Of a stretch of 64,000 nt of DNA, positions 37,234-46,835 are shown in pieces (position 1 is the first letter of the stretch; each line of letters opens with the position of its first letter). The translations under genes and the position numbers were made by a program. Under the pieces are notes generated by a model. It saw nothing but the letters and a program-made list of their open reading frames with translations. It had not been told where the DNA came from and did no database searches. Source of the DNA: Lachnospiraceae bacterium (lineage in GTDB: Bacteria > Bacillota > Clostridia > Lachnospirales > Lachnospiraceae). The stretch is from NCBI GenBank assembly GCA_024687205.1, contig JAILES010000041.1, positions 124,001-188,000 on the forward strand, given 5' to 3'.

Positions 37234-38958
37234 ATGAAGAATCTGTGGAAGTATTTTAAAAACTACAGAGCGGAGTGTATACTGGGGCCTCTGTTCAAAC
37301 TGCTTGAGGCTTCCTTTGAGCTGATGATCCCTCTGGTCATAAAGAACATCATCGATGTGGGTATCGCAACTTCCGATACCGGCTATATCATAAGATATGC
37401 ACTTTTGATGGTGGCGCTGGGAGTGATAGGCCTCGGCTGTTCTCTTACTGCGCAGTTTTTTTCCGCCAAGGCGGCAGTGGGTTTTTCGGCTAAGGTAAAG
37501 CAGGAAATCTTTTCACATATACAGACTCTTTCCTATTCCGAGATAGATGCTCTCGGAACCGGGACCCTTATCACCAGACTTACAAGTGATATCAATACGC
37601 TGCAGGGCGGAGTGAACATGAGCCTGCGGCTTTTCTTACGTTCACCCTTCGTAGTGATGGGAGCAGTGGTGATGGCATTTACAATAGATGCCAAAGCGGC
37701 CCTCTGCATCGCGCTGACTGTGCTGGCTCTTTCACTGGTGGTTTATATCATGATGAGGCTTACGATCCCCCTGCAGGCGGGAGTACAGAGCAGGCTGGAT
37801 GTGGTACTCACAAAGACCAGGAGCAATATAGGCGGAGCCAGGGTCATCAGGGCCTTCGGTAACGAAGAACGTGAAAAGGAAGAATTCAACCTGGCAAATA
37901 CGGCTCTCAATAAACTGCAGATATTCAGCGGAAGGATATCAGCGGCCATGAACCCGCTGACTTTCGCGCTGGTGAATGCGGGACTGGCCTGGCTCATATG
38001 GGAAGGCGCCATGGCGGTAGATACGGGACGTCTGACCCAGGGAGCAGTGGTGGCTCTGGTCAATTACATGTCTCAGATACTGGTGGAACTGATCAAGCTT
38101 GCCAATCTTATAGTACAGCTTACCAGGGCGCTGGCCTGCGGAGGCAGGGTATCGGCCCTTCTTGATATCGAGTCTTCCATGAAGGAAGGTACGACTGAGA
38201 CAGCCTGTCCCGAGGATGGCTCCCATGTGGAACTGGTCAATGCGGGGCTTAAGTTTACCGAAGGAGGCGAGTACTCGGTAAAGGGCGTGAACCTGGATGC
38301 GGCTCCCGGAAGCATCATAGGCATCATCGGAGGTACGGGTTCGGGCAAGACTTCGCTGATCAACATGATCCCCAGATTTTATGATGCATCAGAGGGAGAG
38401 ATAAAAGTTGACGGAGTTAATGTTAAGGATTACAGCTTTGCATCCCTTCGCGGACGTATAGCTGTCGTGCCCCAGAATCCGGTGCTCTTTTCCGGAAGCA
38501 TACGTGATAATATCAGATGGGGCAAAAAAGATGCGGATGATGATGAGATAATAAAGGCGCTGAAGACTGCCCAGGCTTATGATTTTGTCAGTGAGAAAGA
38601 AGGCGGCCTTTCTTATGTGCTGACCCAGGGCGGCAAAAACGTATCCGGAGGACAGCGGCAGAGACTGGCCATAGCCAGGGCGCTGGTCAGAAAGCCGGGG
38701 ATACTCATACTAGACGATTCTACCTCGGCCCTTGACTATGCAACGGATGCTGCCTTAAGAAACGCTATCAAAAATCTGGATCATATACCTACCACCTTCA
38801 TAGTATCCCAGCGTACCGCTTCCATAATGCATGCGGACCAGATAATCGTGCTGGATGACGGGGCTGTTGCAGGTATGGGAACTCATGAGGAACTGCTTAA
38901 AAACTGTGAGATCTACAGAGAGATCTATGACAGTCAGTATAAGGACGGAACGGAATGA
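37234..38958 (+). CDS. ABC transporter, fused permease/ATP-binding
   Basis: Type IV exporter; GGTGSGKTSLINMI, VSGGQRQRLAIARAL, ILILDDSTSALD. Confidence 0.94.
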   Translation: MKNLWKYFKNYRAECILGPLFKLLEASFELMIPLVIKNIIDVGIATSDTGYIIRYALLMVALGVIGLGCSLTAQFFSAKAAVGFSAKVKQEIFSHIQTLSYSEIDALGTGTLITRLTSDINTLQGGVNMSLRLFLRSPFVVMGAVVMAFTIDAKAALCIALTVLALSLVVYIMMRLTIPLQAGVQSRLDVVLTKTRSNIGGARVIRAFGNEEREKEEFNLANTALNKLQIFSGRISAAMNPLTFALVNAGLAWLIWEGAMAVDTGRLTQGAVVALVNYMSQILVELIKLANLIVQLTRALACGGRVSALLDIESSMKEGTTETACPEDGSHVELVNAGLKFTEGGEYSVKGVNLDAAPGSIIGIIGGTGSGKTSLINMIPRFYDASEGEIKVDGVNVKDYSFASLRGRIAVVPQNPVLFSGSIRDNIRWGKKDADDDEIIKALKTAQAYDFVSEKEGGLSYVLTQGGKNVSGGQRQRLAIARALVRKPGILILDDSTSALDYATDAALRNAIKNLDHIPTTFIVSQRTASIMHADQIIVLDDGAVAGMGTHEELLKNCEIYREIYDSQYKDGTE

Positions 38959-40700
38959 AGAAGAAACAGGGACAGGCTGAGATAATCAAAAAAGTCTTAA
39001 GGTACGTGCGCCCCTATGGCGTATTCCTTCTGATATCCGTGGTATGTGCTGCCATATCTTCGCTGCTTGCCCTTGTGATGCCCATACTCACGGGGCTTGC
39101 CGTAGATATGATCATAACAAAAGGACAGGTGGATTTTGACGGGATACTCGGAGTGATAAAGCAGATGGCACTCTGCATAGCCGCCATCTCCATAGCCCAG
39201 TGGGGTACCAATGCCTGCAGCAACCGCCTGACTTATGATACAGTCCGTGATATCCGCAGGGATGCCATGGAAAAACTTCAAAAACTTCCCCTTGCCTATA
39301 ACGACAAGCATCCTGCCGGCGAGACCGTAAGCCGTATGATAGCCGACGTGGATCAGTTTGCGGACGGATTGCTCCTTGGCTTTAACCAGTTCTTTAACGG
39401 AGTCATTACCATAGTCGGTACCCTGGTCCTTATGCTGATGCTGAATCCGCTGCTCACAATAGCAGTGGTCGTGATAACACCGCTCTCATTTTTTGTGGCA
39501 GGCTTTATCGCAAAGAACACGTTCAAGCTCTTCAAGCGCCAGTCTGCTGTCCGCGGTGAGCAGACAGCCCTTATCGAAGAAATGTGCAGCAATGTTAAGA
39601 CCGTTCAGGCTTTCTCCTATGAGAACGAAGCCATTTCCAGATTTGCGGAGGGAAACGAAGTACTTAAGGACGTATCCCTGCGTGCAACCTTCTTTTCCTC
39701 AATGACCAATCCCTGCACCAGGTTCGTAAACAACATCGCATACGCACTTGTGACCTTCTTCGGAGCCATCCTCGTAGTCGGCGGAAAGCTGACTGTCGGC
39801 GGGCTCTCGGCCTTCTTAAGTTACGCCAACCAGTACACCAAACCCTTCAATGAGATATCCGGAGTCATCACCGAGCTTCAGAATGCCATAGCCTGTGCAG
39901 GCAGGGTATTCGAACTGATCGAAGAGGAAGCGGAAGTGCCCGATGCCGAAGATGCCGCAGTGCTTTCCGGCGCAAAAGGCATAGTGGATATCGAAAACGT
40001 GAACTTCTCATATACCGAAGACAAAGAACTGATCAAAGAACTGAATCTCCATGTGGACAGCGGAAGCCGCATCGCCATAGTAGGTCCTACGGGCTGCGGT
40101 AAGACCACCCTTATCAATCTGCTGATGCGCTTCTATGATGTCAACGAAGGGAGCATCAAAGTCGACGGCCTCGACATACGAAACATAAGCAGGAAATCCC
40201 TGCGCTCCGCCTACGGCATGGTACTTCAGGAAACCTGGCTCAAGCCGGGCACCGTTCGTGACAATATCAGGATGGGACGTCCCGACGCCACCGACGAAGA
40301 AGTGATCGCTGCCGCAAAGGCTTCACATGCCCACTCCTTCATCAAGCAGTTAAAAGACGGTTATGACACCGTCCTCGGCGAAGGCGGGGGCCTTCTCTCC
40401 CAGGGACAGAAACAGCTTCTCTGCATCGCCCGCATCATGCTGGGCATGCCGCCGATGCTCATCCTCGATGAGGCAACCAGCTCCATCGATACCAGGACCG
40501 AACTCAAAATACAGGATGCTTTCGCAAAGATGATGAAGGGACGCACTTCCTTCATCGTAGCTCACCGTCTCTCAACCATCAAAGAAGCCGACCGCATCCT
40601 CGTCATGAAAGACGGCAACATCATCGAACAGGGTACCCACACCCAGCTCCTTGCCGAGCGCGGCTTCTATCACAAACTCTACCACAGCCAGTGGGAATAA
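38955..40700 (+). CDS. ABC transporter, fused permease/ATP-binding (partner of preceding gene)
   Basis: GPTGCGKTTLINLLMRFYDV, LSQGQKQLLCIARIML, LILDEATSSIDTRTE; 4-nt overlap with previous gene suggests a heterodimer. Confidence 0.94.
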   Translation: MKKKQGQAEIIKKVLRYVRPYGVFLLISVVCAAISSLLALVMPILTGLAVDMIITKGQVDFDGILGVIKQMALCIAAISIAQWGTNACSNRLTYDTVRDIRRDAMEKLQKLPLAYNDKHPAGETVSRMIADVDQFADGLLLGFNQFFNGVITIVGTLVLMLMLNPLLTIAVVVITPLSFFVAGFIAKNTFKLFKRQSAVRGEQTALIEEMCSNVKTVQAFSYENEAISRFAEGNEVLKDVSLRATFFSSMTNPCTRFVNNIAYALVTFFGAILVVGGKLTVGGLSAFLSYANQYTKPFNEISGVITELQNAIACAGRVFELIEEEAEVPDAEDAAVLSGAKGIVDIENVNFSYTEDKELIKELNLHVDSGSRIAIVGPTGCGKTTLINLLMRFYDVNEGSIKVDGLDIRNISRKSLRSAYGMVLQETWLKPGTVRDNIRMGRPDATDEEVIAAAKASHAHSFIKQLKDGYDTVLGEGGGLLSQGQKQLLCIARIMLGMPPMLILDEATSSIDTRTELKIQDAFAKMMKGRTSFIVAHRLSTIKEADRILVMKDGNIIEQGTHTQLLAERGFYHKLYHSQWE

Positions 40701-40785
40701 ACCCTCGCTAAACGCTGCGTTATCGCCACTTCCGTCTCCCGGTCAGAAGGCATTAATGCCTGCTTAATCGCTCCGCTATCGTAAC

Positions 40786-40971
40786 CTGCGCTCGTCAGGG
40801 AGTATTATGCCCTTGCTAGACCGCGATCACACTAAGTTCGGATATCACAGCAAAGCGCTCCTCGTGCTCACAACTCGCTTCGCTCAGACAAGGTTCGCAC
40901 GGGAGCTGCTGTTCATCCTCACTAAGTGTGTCGCTTAATCGCCGGGCATAATATCTCCCTGCCGAGCGCAG
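40786..40971 (-). repeat. Intergenic palindromic repeat element, copy E (core minus orientation)
   Basis: Arms CTGCGCTCGTCAGGGAGTATTATGCCC (40786-40812) and GGGCATAATATCTCCCTGCCGAGCGCAG (40944-40971); core shares CACTTAGTGA and GCTTTGCTGTGAT..CGAACTTAGTGTG with the family. Confidence 0.85.
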
Positions 40972-40975
40972 ATGT

Positions 40976-41183
40976 CAGGAAAGCACAGCACTTGGGCAGA
41001 ATGGCATTAATGCCTGCGACTTAGCGCAGCACTTAGTGAAAACGAGCAGCTGATCACCGGCGCAGCAACTCCTCGAAGAGGACGGTTGCGAGCCGAGGGA
41101 TCGTTTAGCTGCGAAGTTTGAACTTACGTGCGGAGCGATTTAGCAGAGCGTTAATGTCTTCTGAACAAGTGCAGGGCTTTCTC
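40976..41183 (+). repeat. Intergenic palindromic repeat element, copy B (core plus orientation)
   Basis: Arms CAGGAAAGCACAGCACTTGGGCAGAATGGCATTAATGCCTGC (40976-41017) and GCAGAGCGTTAATGTCTTCTGAACAAGTGCAGGGCTTTCTC (41143-41183) are imperfectly complementary; core 41018-41142 closely matches copies A and C. Confidence 0.88.
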
Positions 41184-41272
41184 GAAATCTCCCCTGCGGA
41201 GAGCGGAATACTACGATACAGTTCCGTGTGGGAATTTGTGGATTTTGACAGATTGCTGTATAATATAAGATT

Positions 41273-42052
41273 ATGGCAGGAGAGGAATTTGAGTGGCATT
41301 ATCTGAAGGACGGACAGTCTCAGCATGAGAGGCTGGGTGAGAGGAAGCGGAGCGGAAGAAGGCGGCCTCTCTTTTCTCCACGGTTCAGACAGCAGTACCT
41401 GCCTGTGATGATGAGCCTTATGATGGTATATCTCGCCTGGGTGGTCATGAGCAGGGGGAGCACCATCAAGTATGACGAGCATCTGGATGAGGTGATCGTA
41501 AGCATCAGTGACGGCAGCGGATACAGTGAGAAGATAAGCTTCAGGGATATCTCTTACTATGTGCTGACGGCGGAACGGGAAGGAGATAAGGCTGCAAGAC
41601 TTTACGATGAGAAGAAGCCCACGGCATACTGGAACCTGTATATGAATGATGAAGGTGATGAGTCCGGGTATATGTCGGATCTGGCGAGGCAGACCGTGCT
41701 GGATGCCGTGATACGTGACCGTATATATGCTAACGAGGCTGAGAAGGCAGGTTATGTACTTGATGAGGAGACAAAGGCCGATACGGAATTTGATGCGAAA
41801 CGGCTTTATCTCGGGCTCACCGAAAGGGAGAAGGATACGCTTAAGCTTGATGAAGAAGGGCTGAAAGAGGATATGCTGAGGGAGATGCTGGCTAAGCAGT
41901 ATATCCTGAGTTTAGGCGGAGGAGATCTGACAAAGACTTTTGCTTACGATATCAAAGGGGCAGAGTATGAGAAGATAAAGGAAGGATACAGTATAGAGAC
42001 TGATACGGATGTGTATAGGAAATTAAGGATTGGATTTGTTACGATAAATTGA
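41273..42052 (+). CDS. Single-TM extracytoplasmic protein, possibly SurA/PrsA-N-like
   Basis: One predicted TM (QYLPVMMSLMMVYLAWVVM) then a charged ectodomain (LARQTVLDAVIRDRIYANEAEKAGYVLDEETKADTEF...) resembling SurA_N; no rotamase domain seen. Confidence 0.6.
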   Translation: MAGEEFEWHYLKDGQSQHERLGERKRSGRRRPLFSPRFRQQYLPVMMSLMMVYLAWVVMSRGSTIKYDEHLDEVIVSISDGSGYSEKISFRDISYYVLTAEREGDKAARLYDEKKPTAYWNLYMNDEGDESGYMSDLARQTVLDAVIRDRIYANEAEKAGYVLDEETKADTEFDAKRLYLGLTEREKDTLKLDEEGLKEDMLREMLAKQYILSLGGGDLTKTFAYDIKGAEYEKIKEGYSIETDTDVYRKLRIGFVTIN

Positions 42053-42065
42053 GCGGGAGGAAGAG

Positions 42066-43913
42066 ATGAAAGAGTTTAAGACGGATGTTTTTAAAGAGGG
42101 AAGGTGCCTGAATGCCTATGAGTATTTCGGGGCACATGCAGAAAAGAAGGGTGTGACCTTCAGGACTTATGCGCCGGGAGCACAGGGAGTGAATATCTTC
42201 GGAAGTTTTAATGAATGGACTGAGACTCCGATGGAAAGGGATGAACAGGGCTGTTACAGCATACATATAGACAATGCTAAAGCAGGCGACCTGTATAAGT
42301 ATGTGATCTACGGACATAACGGCTGGAGAGCGGAACACAACGATCCCTACGGTTTTTATACGGAACTGAGGCCCGCAGCGGCTTCCATAGTCGTGGGTAA
42401 GAGTGCGTTTAAGTTCACGGATGAGGAGTGGATGAAGAACAGGACCGATATGAAGGAAAAGCCCATGTCGGTTTATGAGGTGCATCTCGGAGCTTTCATA
42501 AAGAATCCGAAGGATGAGAACGGCTGGTACAGCTATAAGGAAATAGCGAAACCGCTCATAGATTACGTGAAGAAGAGCGGATATTCGCATATCGAAATGA
42601 TGCCCTTATGCGAGTATCCTTTTGACGGTTCCTGGGGCTACCAGCTGACAGGCTATTTTGCTCCCACTTCCAGATACGGTAAGCCCGATGAGCTTAAGCT
42701 TCTCGTAAATGAGTGCCATAAGGCGGGCATAGGTGTGATCATGGATTTCGTACCGGTGCACTTTGCGGTGGATGATTATTCGCTGAAGCTCTACGATACC
42801 ACCCCGCTTTACGAGCAGGGCGGTGGCAGCAATTGGGGCAGTTTTATGTTCAACCATGCAAGGGGAGAGGTTTCGAGCTTCCTGCTTTCCTCGGCGGAAT
42901 ACTGGATCAATGAGTTCCACTTTGACGGCCTCAGGGTGGATGCCGTCAGCAATCTGATCTACAACGGCGGTGAGCAGGCTAAAGGAGAGAATGCGGCGGG
43001 CATGCGTTTTGCAAGAAACCTGACCACTCTTATCAAGGAAAAACATCCTTCGGTGATGCTCTTTGCGGAGGATTCTTCCTCCTGGCAGGGAGGCGTTACA
43101 AAGCCGGTGGAAGAGGGAGGTCTCGGCTTCGATTACAAATGGGATATGGGCTGGATGTATGACAGCCTTTACTTCCTTTCACTGACTCCCGAAGAGAGAA
43201 AGAAGAATTATCACAAGCTGACCTTCTCCATGTGGTATTACTATACCGAGCGCTTTATACTCTCGCTTTCACATGACGAAGTAGTCGTAGGACATGGCAC
43301 TCTGCTTGAGAAGGTGCACGGGAGCGATGAAGACAAGTTTGCCCAGCTCCGTGCTTACTATGTGTACATGTACATGCATCCCGGCAAGAAGCTTAACTTT
43401 ATGGGTAATGAGATAGCTGAAAGACAGGAATGGAACGAGACGAAGGAAGTGGAATTCGGACTCCTTGAGAAAAAAGAACATAAAGGGATATATGAACTTG
43501 TATGTAAGCTTCAGAAGCTATATAATGAAAAGAAGGTCCTTTTTGCCAATGAATATGACAGAGAGAATTATGAGTGGCTCTACTGTGATGACAAAGCTGA
43601 GCCTGTATACGTGATGAAGCGGATAGCCGGAAAGGAAAGCTATGTGGCAGTCCTCAACTTCTCCGATAAGGATATCAAAGACTTTGAGATAAAGCTTGAT
43701 AAGGAAGAAGAGGAGAAGGAAGCTTCTGAAGAAAAAGAACCGGCGAAGAAGAAAGTAAAGAAGAAGGAGGAGAGCTGGAGCCTTATCCTTGACAGCAATG
43801 CGAAGGACTACGGCGGGGAAGGCAGTGATGCTTCTTCAGAGCTTAAGAGCAGCAAAAGAGTGATGACCATAGACGTACCGGCATACAGCGGTTTGATTTA
43901 CGAGGTCAGATAA
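42066..43913 (+). CDS. glgB: 1,4-alpha-glucan branching enzyme
   Basis: SHIEMMPLCEYPFDGSWGYQLTGYFAPTSRYG, FHFDGLRVDAVSNLIY, LFAEDSSSWQG, LSHDEVVVGHGTLLEKVHG. Confidence 0.94.
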   Translation: MKEFKTDVFKEGRCLNAYEYFGAHAEKKGVTFRTYAPGAQGVNIFGSFNEWTETPMERDEQGCYSIHIDNAKAGDLYKYVIYGHNGWRAEHNDPYGFYTELRPAAASIVVGKSAFKFTDEEWMKNRTDMKEKPMSVYEVHLGAFIKNPKDENGWYSYKEIAKPLIDYVKKSGYSHIEMMPLCEYPFDGSWGYQLTGYFAPTSRYGKPDELKLLVNECHKAGIGVIMDFVPVHFAVDDYSLKLYDTTPLYEQGGGSNWGSFMFNHARGEVSSFLLSSAEYWINEFHFDGLRVDAVSNLIYNGGEQAKGENAAGMRFARNLTTLIKEKHPSVMLFAEDSSSWQGGVTKPVEEGGLGFDYKWDMGWMYDSLYFLSLTPEERKKNYHKLTFSMWYYYTERFILSLSHDEVVVGHGTLLEKVHGSDEDKFAQLRAYYVYMYMHPGKKLNFMGNEIAERQEWNETKEVEFGLLEKKEHKGIYELVCKLQKLYNEKKVLFANEYDRENYEWLYCDDKAEPVYVMKRIAGKESYVAVLNFSDKDIKDFEIKLDKEEEEKEASEEKEPAKKKVKKKEESWSLILDSNAKDYGGEGSDASSELKSSKRVMTIDVPAYSGLIYEVR

Positions 43914-44590
43914 TGAAATACTCCGAGATCCCTATGGGAGTAAAAGTGCAGATATGCGTTACCAACGGAGGAGACATGCAGGCAAAGTTCATCTCCAGGG
44001 TAATGAAGACGGGAGAAAAAACTCTCCTGGTCATTCCTTTTACGCATAAAGGGATCAGGGTCAACTTCCACGGAGCGAATGTAAAGATCAACATGGAAGT
44101 GACCGATGCCCAGGGCGGAACCTGGACCTTTAAAAACTGCCGTATCGATTCCGTAAGAAAGAACGGGCTGATGTATCATAAGATCTTAAGTCCCATGACG
44201 GAAGGCATAGAGAACAGGCGCGGCGAGCGCAGGACCTATGTATGGCAGCCGGCGATATTTTCGATAGAGGGCATACCGGACCAGGTATTCACTACCCTGA
44301 AGGATATCAGCCCCAGCGGTTTTGCTTTTGTGGTGGAACCGAAAAAGAGGCTGCAGATCCCCGAAGGAAGGATGGTGACCTGTACCGTTAACGAAAAGGA
44401 CGGTAACACGGTACATATCAGGGGCAAGATAGTACGGCGCGAGAAAATGGAACAGTATGTGCTTTACGGCTGCAGGAGCGGGGAACCGAATCCTGAAGTT
44501 GTTGAGTATATAGGCAGGCTTAATGAAAAGGCTGCCAGAAAGCCCGACGAGAATGACAACGAGCTCTATATGTCAAAAGACGGGATATAA
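43913..44590 (+). CDS. PilZ-domain protein (putative c-di-GMP receptor)
   Basis: RRGERRTYVW and DISPSGFAFVVE fit the PilZ RxxxR and (D/N)xSxxG motifs. Confidence 0.8.
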   Translation: MKYSEIPMGVKVQICVTNGGDMQAKFISRVMKTGEKTLLVIPFTHKGIRVNFHGANVKINMEVTDAQGGTWTFKNCRIDSVRKNGLMYHKILSPMTEGIENRRGERRTYVWQPAIFSIEGIPDQVFTTLKDISPSGFAFVVEPKKRLQIPEGRMVTCTVNEKDGNTVHIRGKIVRREKMEQYVLYGCRSGEPNPEVVEYIGRLNEKAARKPDENDNELYMSKDGI

Positions 44591-44607
44591 AAAAGGAGGA
44601 GACGATC

Positions 44608-44994
44608 ATGGAATTCAAAGAGAGAAAACGCTGGGTGTTTTTGGGACTTCCCTTTACATTTACGGTCTATACCGTAAGTGATGACATGGTTACGATCAAC
44701 AGGGGATTCCTTAACAAGTCTGAAGACGACTGCTATATGTATAAGATCGTAGACGTCAGGCTTAAACAGTCTTTCTGGGAGAGGATCGTAAAGATCGGTA
44801 CCATCGAGTGCTATACCGGTGATGTGACTGATCAGAAGCTGACTCTTCTGCACATTAAGAATGCCAAGGTCATAAAGGATTATATCTTCAAGGCTTCCGA
44901 GGAAGCAAGGATGAAGAGACGTACCGTCAATATGCAGAATATCGGTGCTCTTCAGGATCTTGACGGCGACGGAGTGATGGACGATCTGCAATGA
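44608..44994 (+). CDS. PH-domain (bPH)-like protein
   Basis: FTVYTVSDDMVTINRGFLNKSEDDCYMYKIVDVRLKQSFWERIVKIGTIECYTGD is bacterial PH-like; C-terminus ends LQDLDGDGVMDDLQ. Confidence 0.75.
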   Translation: MEFKERKRWVFLGLPFTFTVYTVSDDMVTINRGFLNKSEDDCYMYKIVDVRLKQSFWERIVKIGTIECYTGDVTDQKLTLLHIKNAKVIKDYIFKASEEARMKRRTVNMQNIGALQDLDGDGVMDDLQ

Positions 44995-46274
44995 CGCCTG
45001 CTGAAGAAAGAGCATTTCTTGAGGAGTGCAGATCCGGCGGCAGCGTCATGGATCTGGATGCCATGCGCCTGCTGACAGAGAAGCTGGGAAATCCTGAGGA
45101 AGCAGTGCCCTGTGTGCATATCGCGGGTACCAACGGAAAAGGAAGTACTCTTGCATATCTGCGCAGCATTTTGAAGGAAGCGGGGCTTAAATGCGGGTAT
45201 TATTTTTCGCCTGCGGTTTTTAAAGAGGGTGAGCAGATCGGTGTCGGCGGCAGGACCATGGGCAGCGAAAAAGCAAGAGCTTATCTTGAAGAGATAAGGA
45301 AAGCTTCACTGGAAATGAAGGCAGAGGGAAGCCGCTTGCCCACGATCTTTGAAGTGCAGACGGCGCAGGCCTTCTGTTATTTCAGGGAGATGAAAGCGGA
45401 TATCGCCGTGATCGAATGCGGCATGGGCGGGCGCGATGATGCGACCAATGTGATTCCGGCGCCCATTGTATGCGTGTTTGCACCCATATCCCTCGATCAT
45501 GTAAACATACTCGGTAAGGATATTTCCGGGATAGCTTCCGTAAAGGCGGGGATAATAAAGCCGGGCAGCAGGGTAGTAAGCGCTCATCAGGATGAGGCAG
45601 CTTACAAAGAACTGAAAAAGGCCTGTGACAAAACAGGCAGCAGCCTGACCATAGCCGATGAGCCTGTGAACATACGCTTTTCGTTGAGAGAACAGAGTTT
45701 TGACTGCGGCGGATATAAAGGATTAAAGACAGGACTTAAGGGCGTGTTCCAGCCTGATAATGCGGCCCTTGCTCTTGCAGCGGTAAAAGCGCTTAACGAA
45801 GCGGGAATCGAAATATCCGAAGAAGCCGTAAGACGCGGACTTAAAGAGGCGCAGTGGCCGGGGCGTTTTGAGATAATAAAGAAAAAACCTTATATTATAA
45901 TAGACGGCGCACACAACGAGGCGGCGGCATACGAACTGGAACGGAGCATAAGAGAGTATTTCAAAGATGCGAAGTTCATAGGAGTGGCCGGAGTGCTTAA
46001 GGATAAGGATTATCCTAAAGTACTTAAGATAATGATGCCCCATATGGATCAGCTGATCACTCTTACGCCGCCTGATAATCCGAGAGCTCTTCCGGCGATG
46101 GAACTGGCGGAAGAAGCAATGAAATACACAAACAGGATCACCGTGGCTGACAGCGTGGAAGAAGCATATGAGATAGCAGGACTGTTAAGCGGCGGAAAAG
46201 AAGATATACTGGCATTCGGTTCCCTGTCGTGGCTTGGCAGGTTCAAAGCGGAAGCCGGGAAGAAGGAAAACTAA
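44991..46274 (+). CDS. folC: Dihydrofolate/folylpolyglutamate synthase
   Basis: VPCVHIAGTNGKGSTLAYL...VIECGMGGRDDATNVI...IIDGAHNEAAAYEL; folate gene context. Confidence 0.93.
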   Translation: MTPAEERAFLEECRSGGSVMDLDAMRLLTEKLGNPEEAVPCVHIAGTNGKGSTLAYLRSILKEAGLKCGYYFSPAVFKEGEQIGVGGRTMGSEKARAYLEEIRKASLEMKAEGSRLPTIFEVQTAQAFCYFREMKADIAVIECGMGGRDDATNVIPAPIVCVFAPISLDHVNILGKDISGIASVKAGIIKPGSRVVSAHQDEAAYKELKKACDKTGSSLTIADEPVNIRFSLREQSFDCGGYKGLKTGLKGVFQPDNAALALAAVKALNEAGIEISEEAVRRGLKEAQWPGRFEIIKKKPYIIIDGAHNEAAAYELERSIREYFKDAKFIGVAGVLKDKDYPKVLKIMMPHMDQLITLTPPDNPRALPAMELAEEAMKYTNRITVADSVEEAYEIAGLLSGGKEDILAFGSLSWLGRFKAEAGKKEN

Positions 46275-46275
46275 A

Positions 46276-46833
46276 ATGGTAGACGAAAGTAAGGTAAGAG
46301 AGGCCATACGGCTTCTGATAGAAGGAATAGGCGAGGATCCGGAAAGGGAAGGCCTTAAGGATACTCCCGAAAGAGTGGCAAGGATGTACAGTGAGATCCT
46401 TGCAGGTAATGATGATGATGCGGCTTATCACTTAAGCCGCTGCTTCTCCTGTGAAACCGACGACATGGTGATGGAGAAGGACATAGTGTTCTATTCCACC
46501 TGCGAGCATCACCTGATGCCTTTCTTCGGAGTGGTGCATATCGCTTATATCCCCGATGGTAAGGTGACCGGTCTTTCGAAACTGTCACGTACCGTGGAGG
46601 TATTTGCGAGAAGACTGCAGATGCAGGAACGCATGACAGCCCAGATTGCCGAAGCCATATATAAAGAATTATCCTGCAAGGGTGTTATGGTCGTGGCGGA
46701 AGCGGAGCATACCTGTGTCAGCGCAAGAGGAATAAAGAAGAGCGGGGCAAAGACCATAACCTGTGCCACGCGGGGCTGTTTTGAAACCGATGTGAAACTC
46801 CAGGAACATTTCCTTGCTTTTATAGGTAAATAA
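46276..46833 (+). CDS. folE: GTP cyclohydrolase I
   Basis: GLKDTPERVARMYSEI, STCEHHLMPFFGVVHIAYIP, RRLQMQERMTAQIAEAI. Start set at the internal ATG, 46276. Confidence 0.96.
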   Translation: MVDESKVREAIRLLIEGIGEDPEREGLKDTPERVARMYSEILAGNDDDAAYHLSRCFSCETDDMVMEKDIVFYSTCEHHLMPFFGVVHIAYIPDGKVTGLSKLSRTVEVFARRLQMQERMTAQIAEAIYKELSCKGVMVVAEAEHTCVSARGIKKSGAKTITCATRGCFETDVKLQEHFLAFIGK

Positions 46834-46835
46834 AG

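Noticed and set aside
40700-41170. Decayed transposase or pseudogene between the ABC exporter and 41273
   Set aside because: No frame shows transposase-like sequence; the region is explained by palindromic repeats.
41245-41264. TTGACA/TATAAT promoter before 41273
   Set aside because: Spacing between TTGACA (41245) and TATAAT (41259) is only 8 nt; the -35 would have to be TTGTGG (41236), so the call is uncertain.
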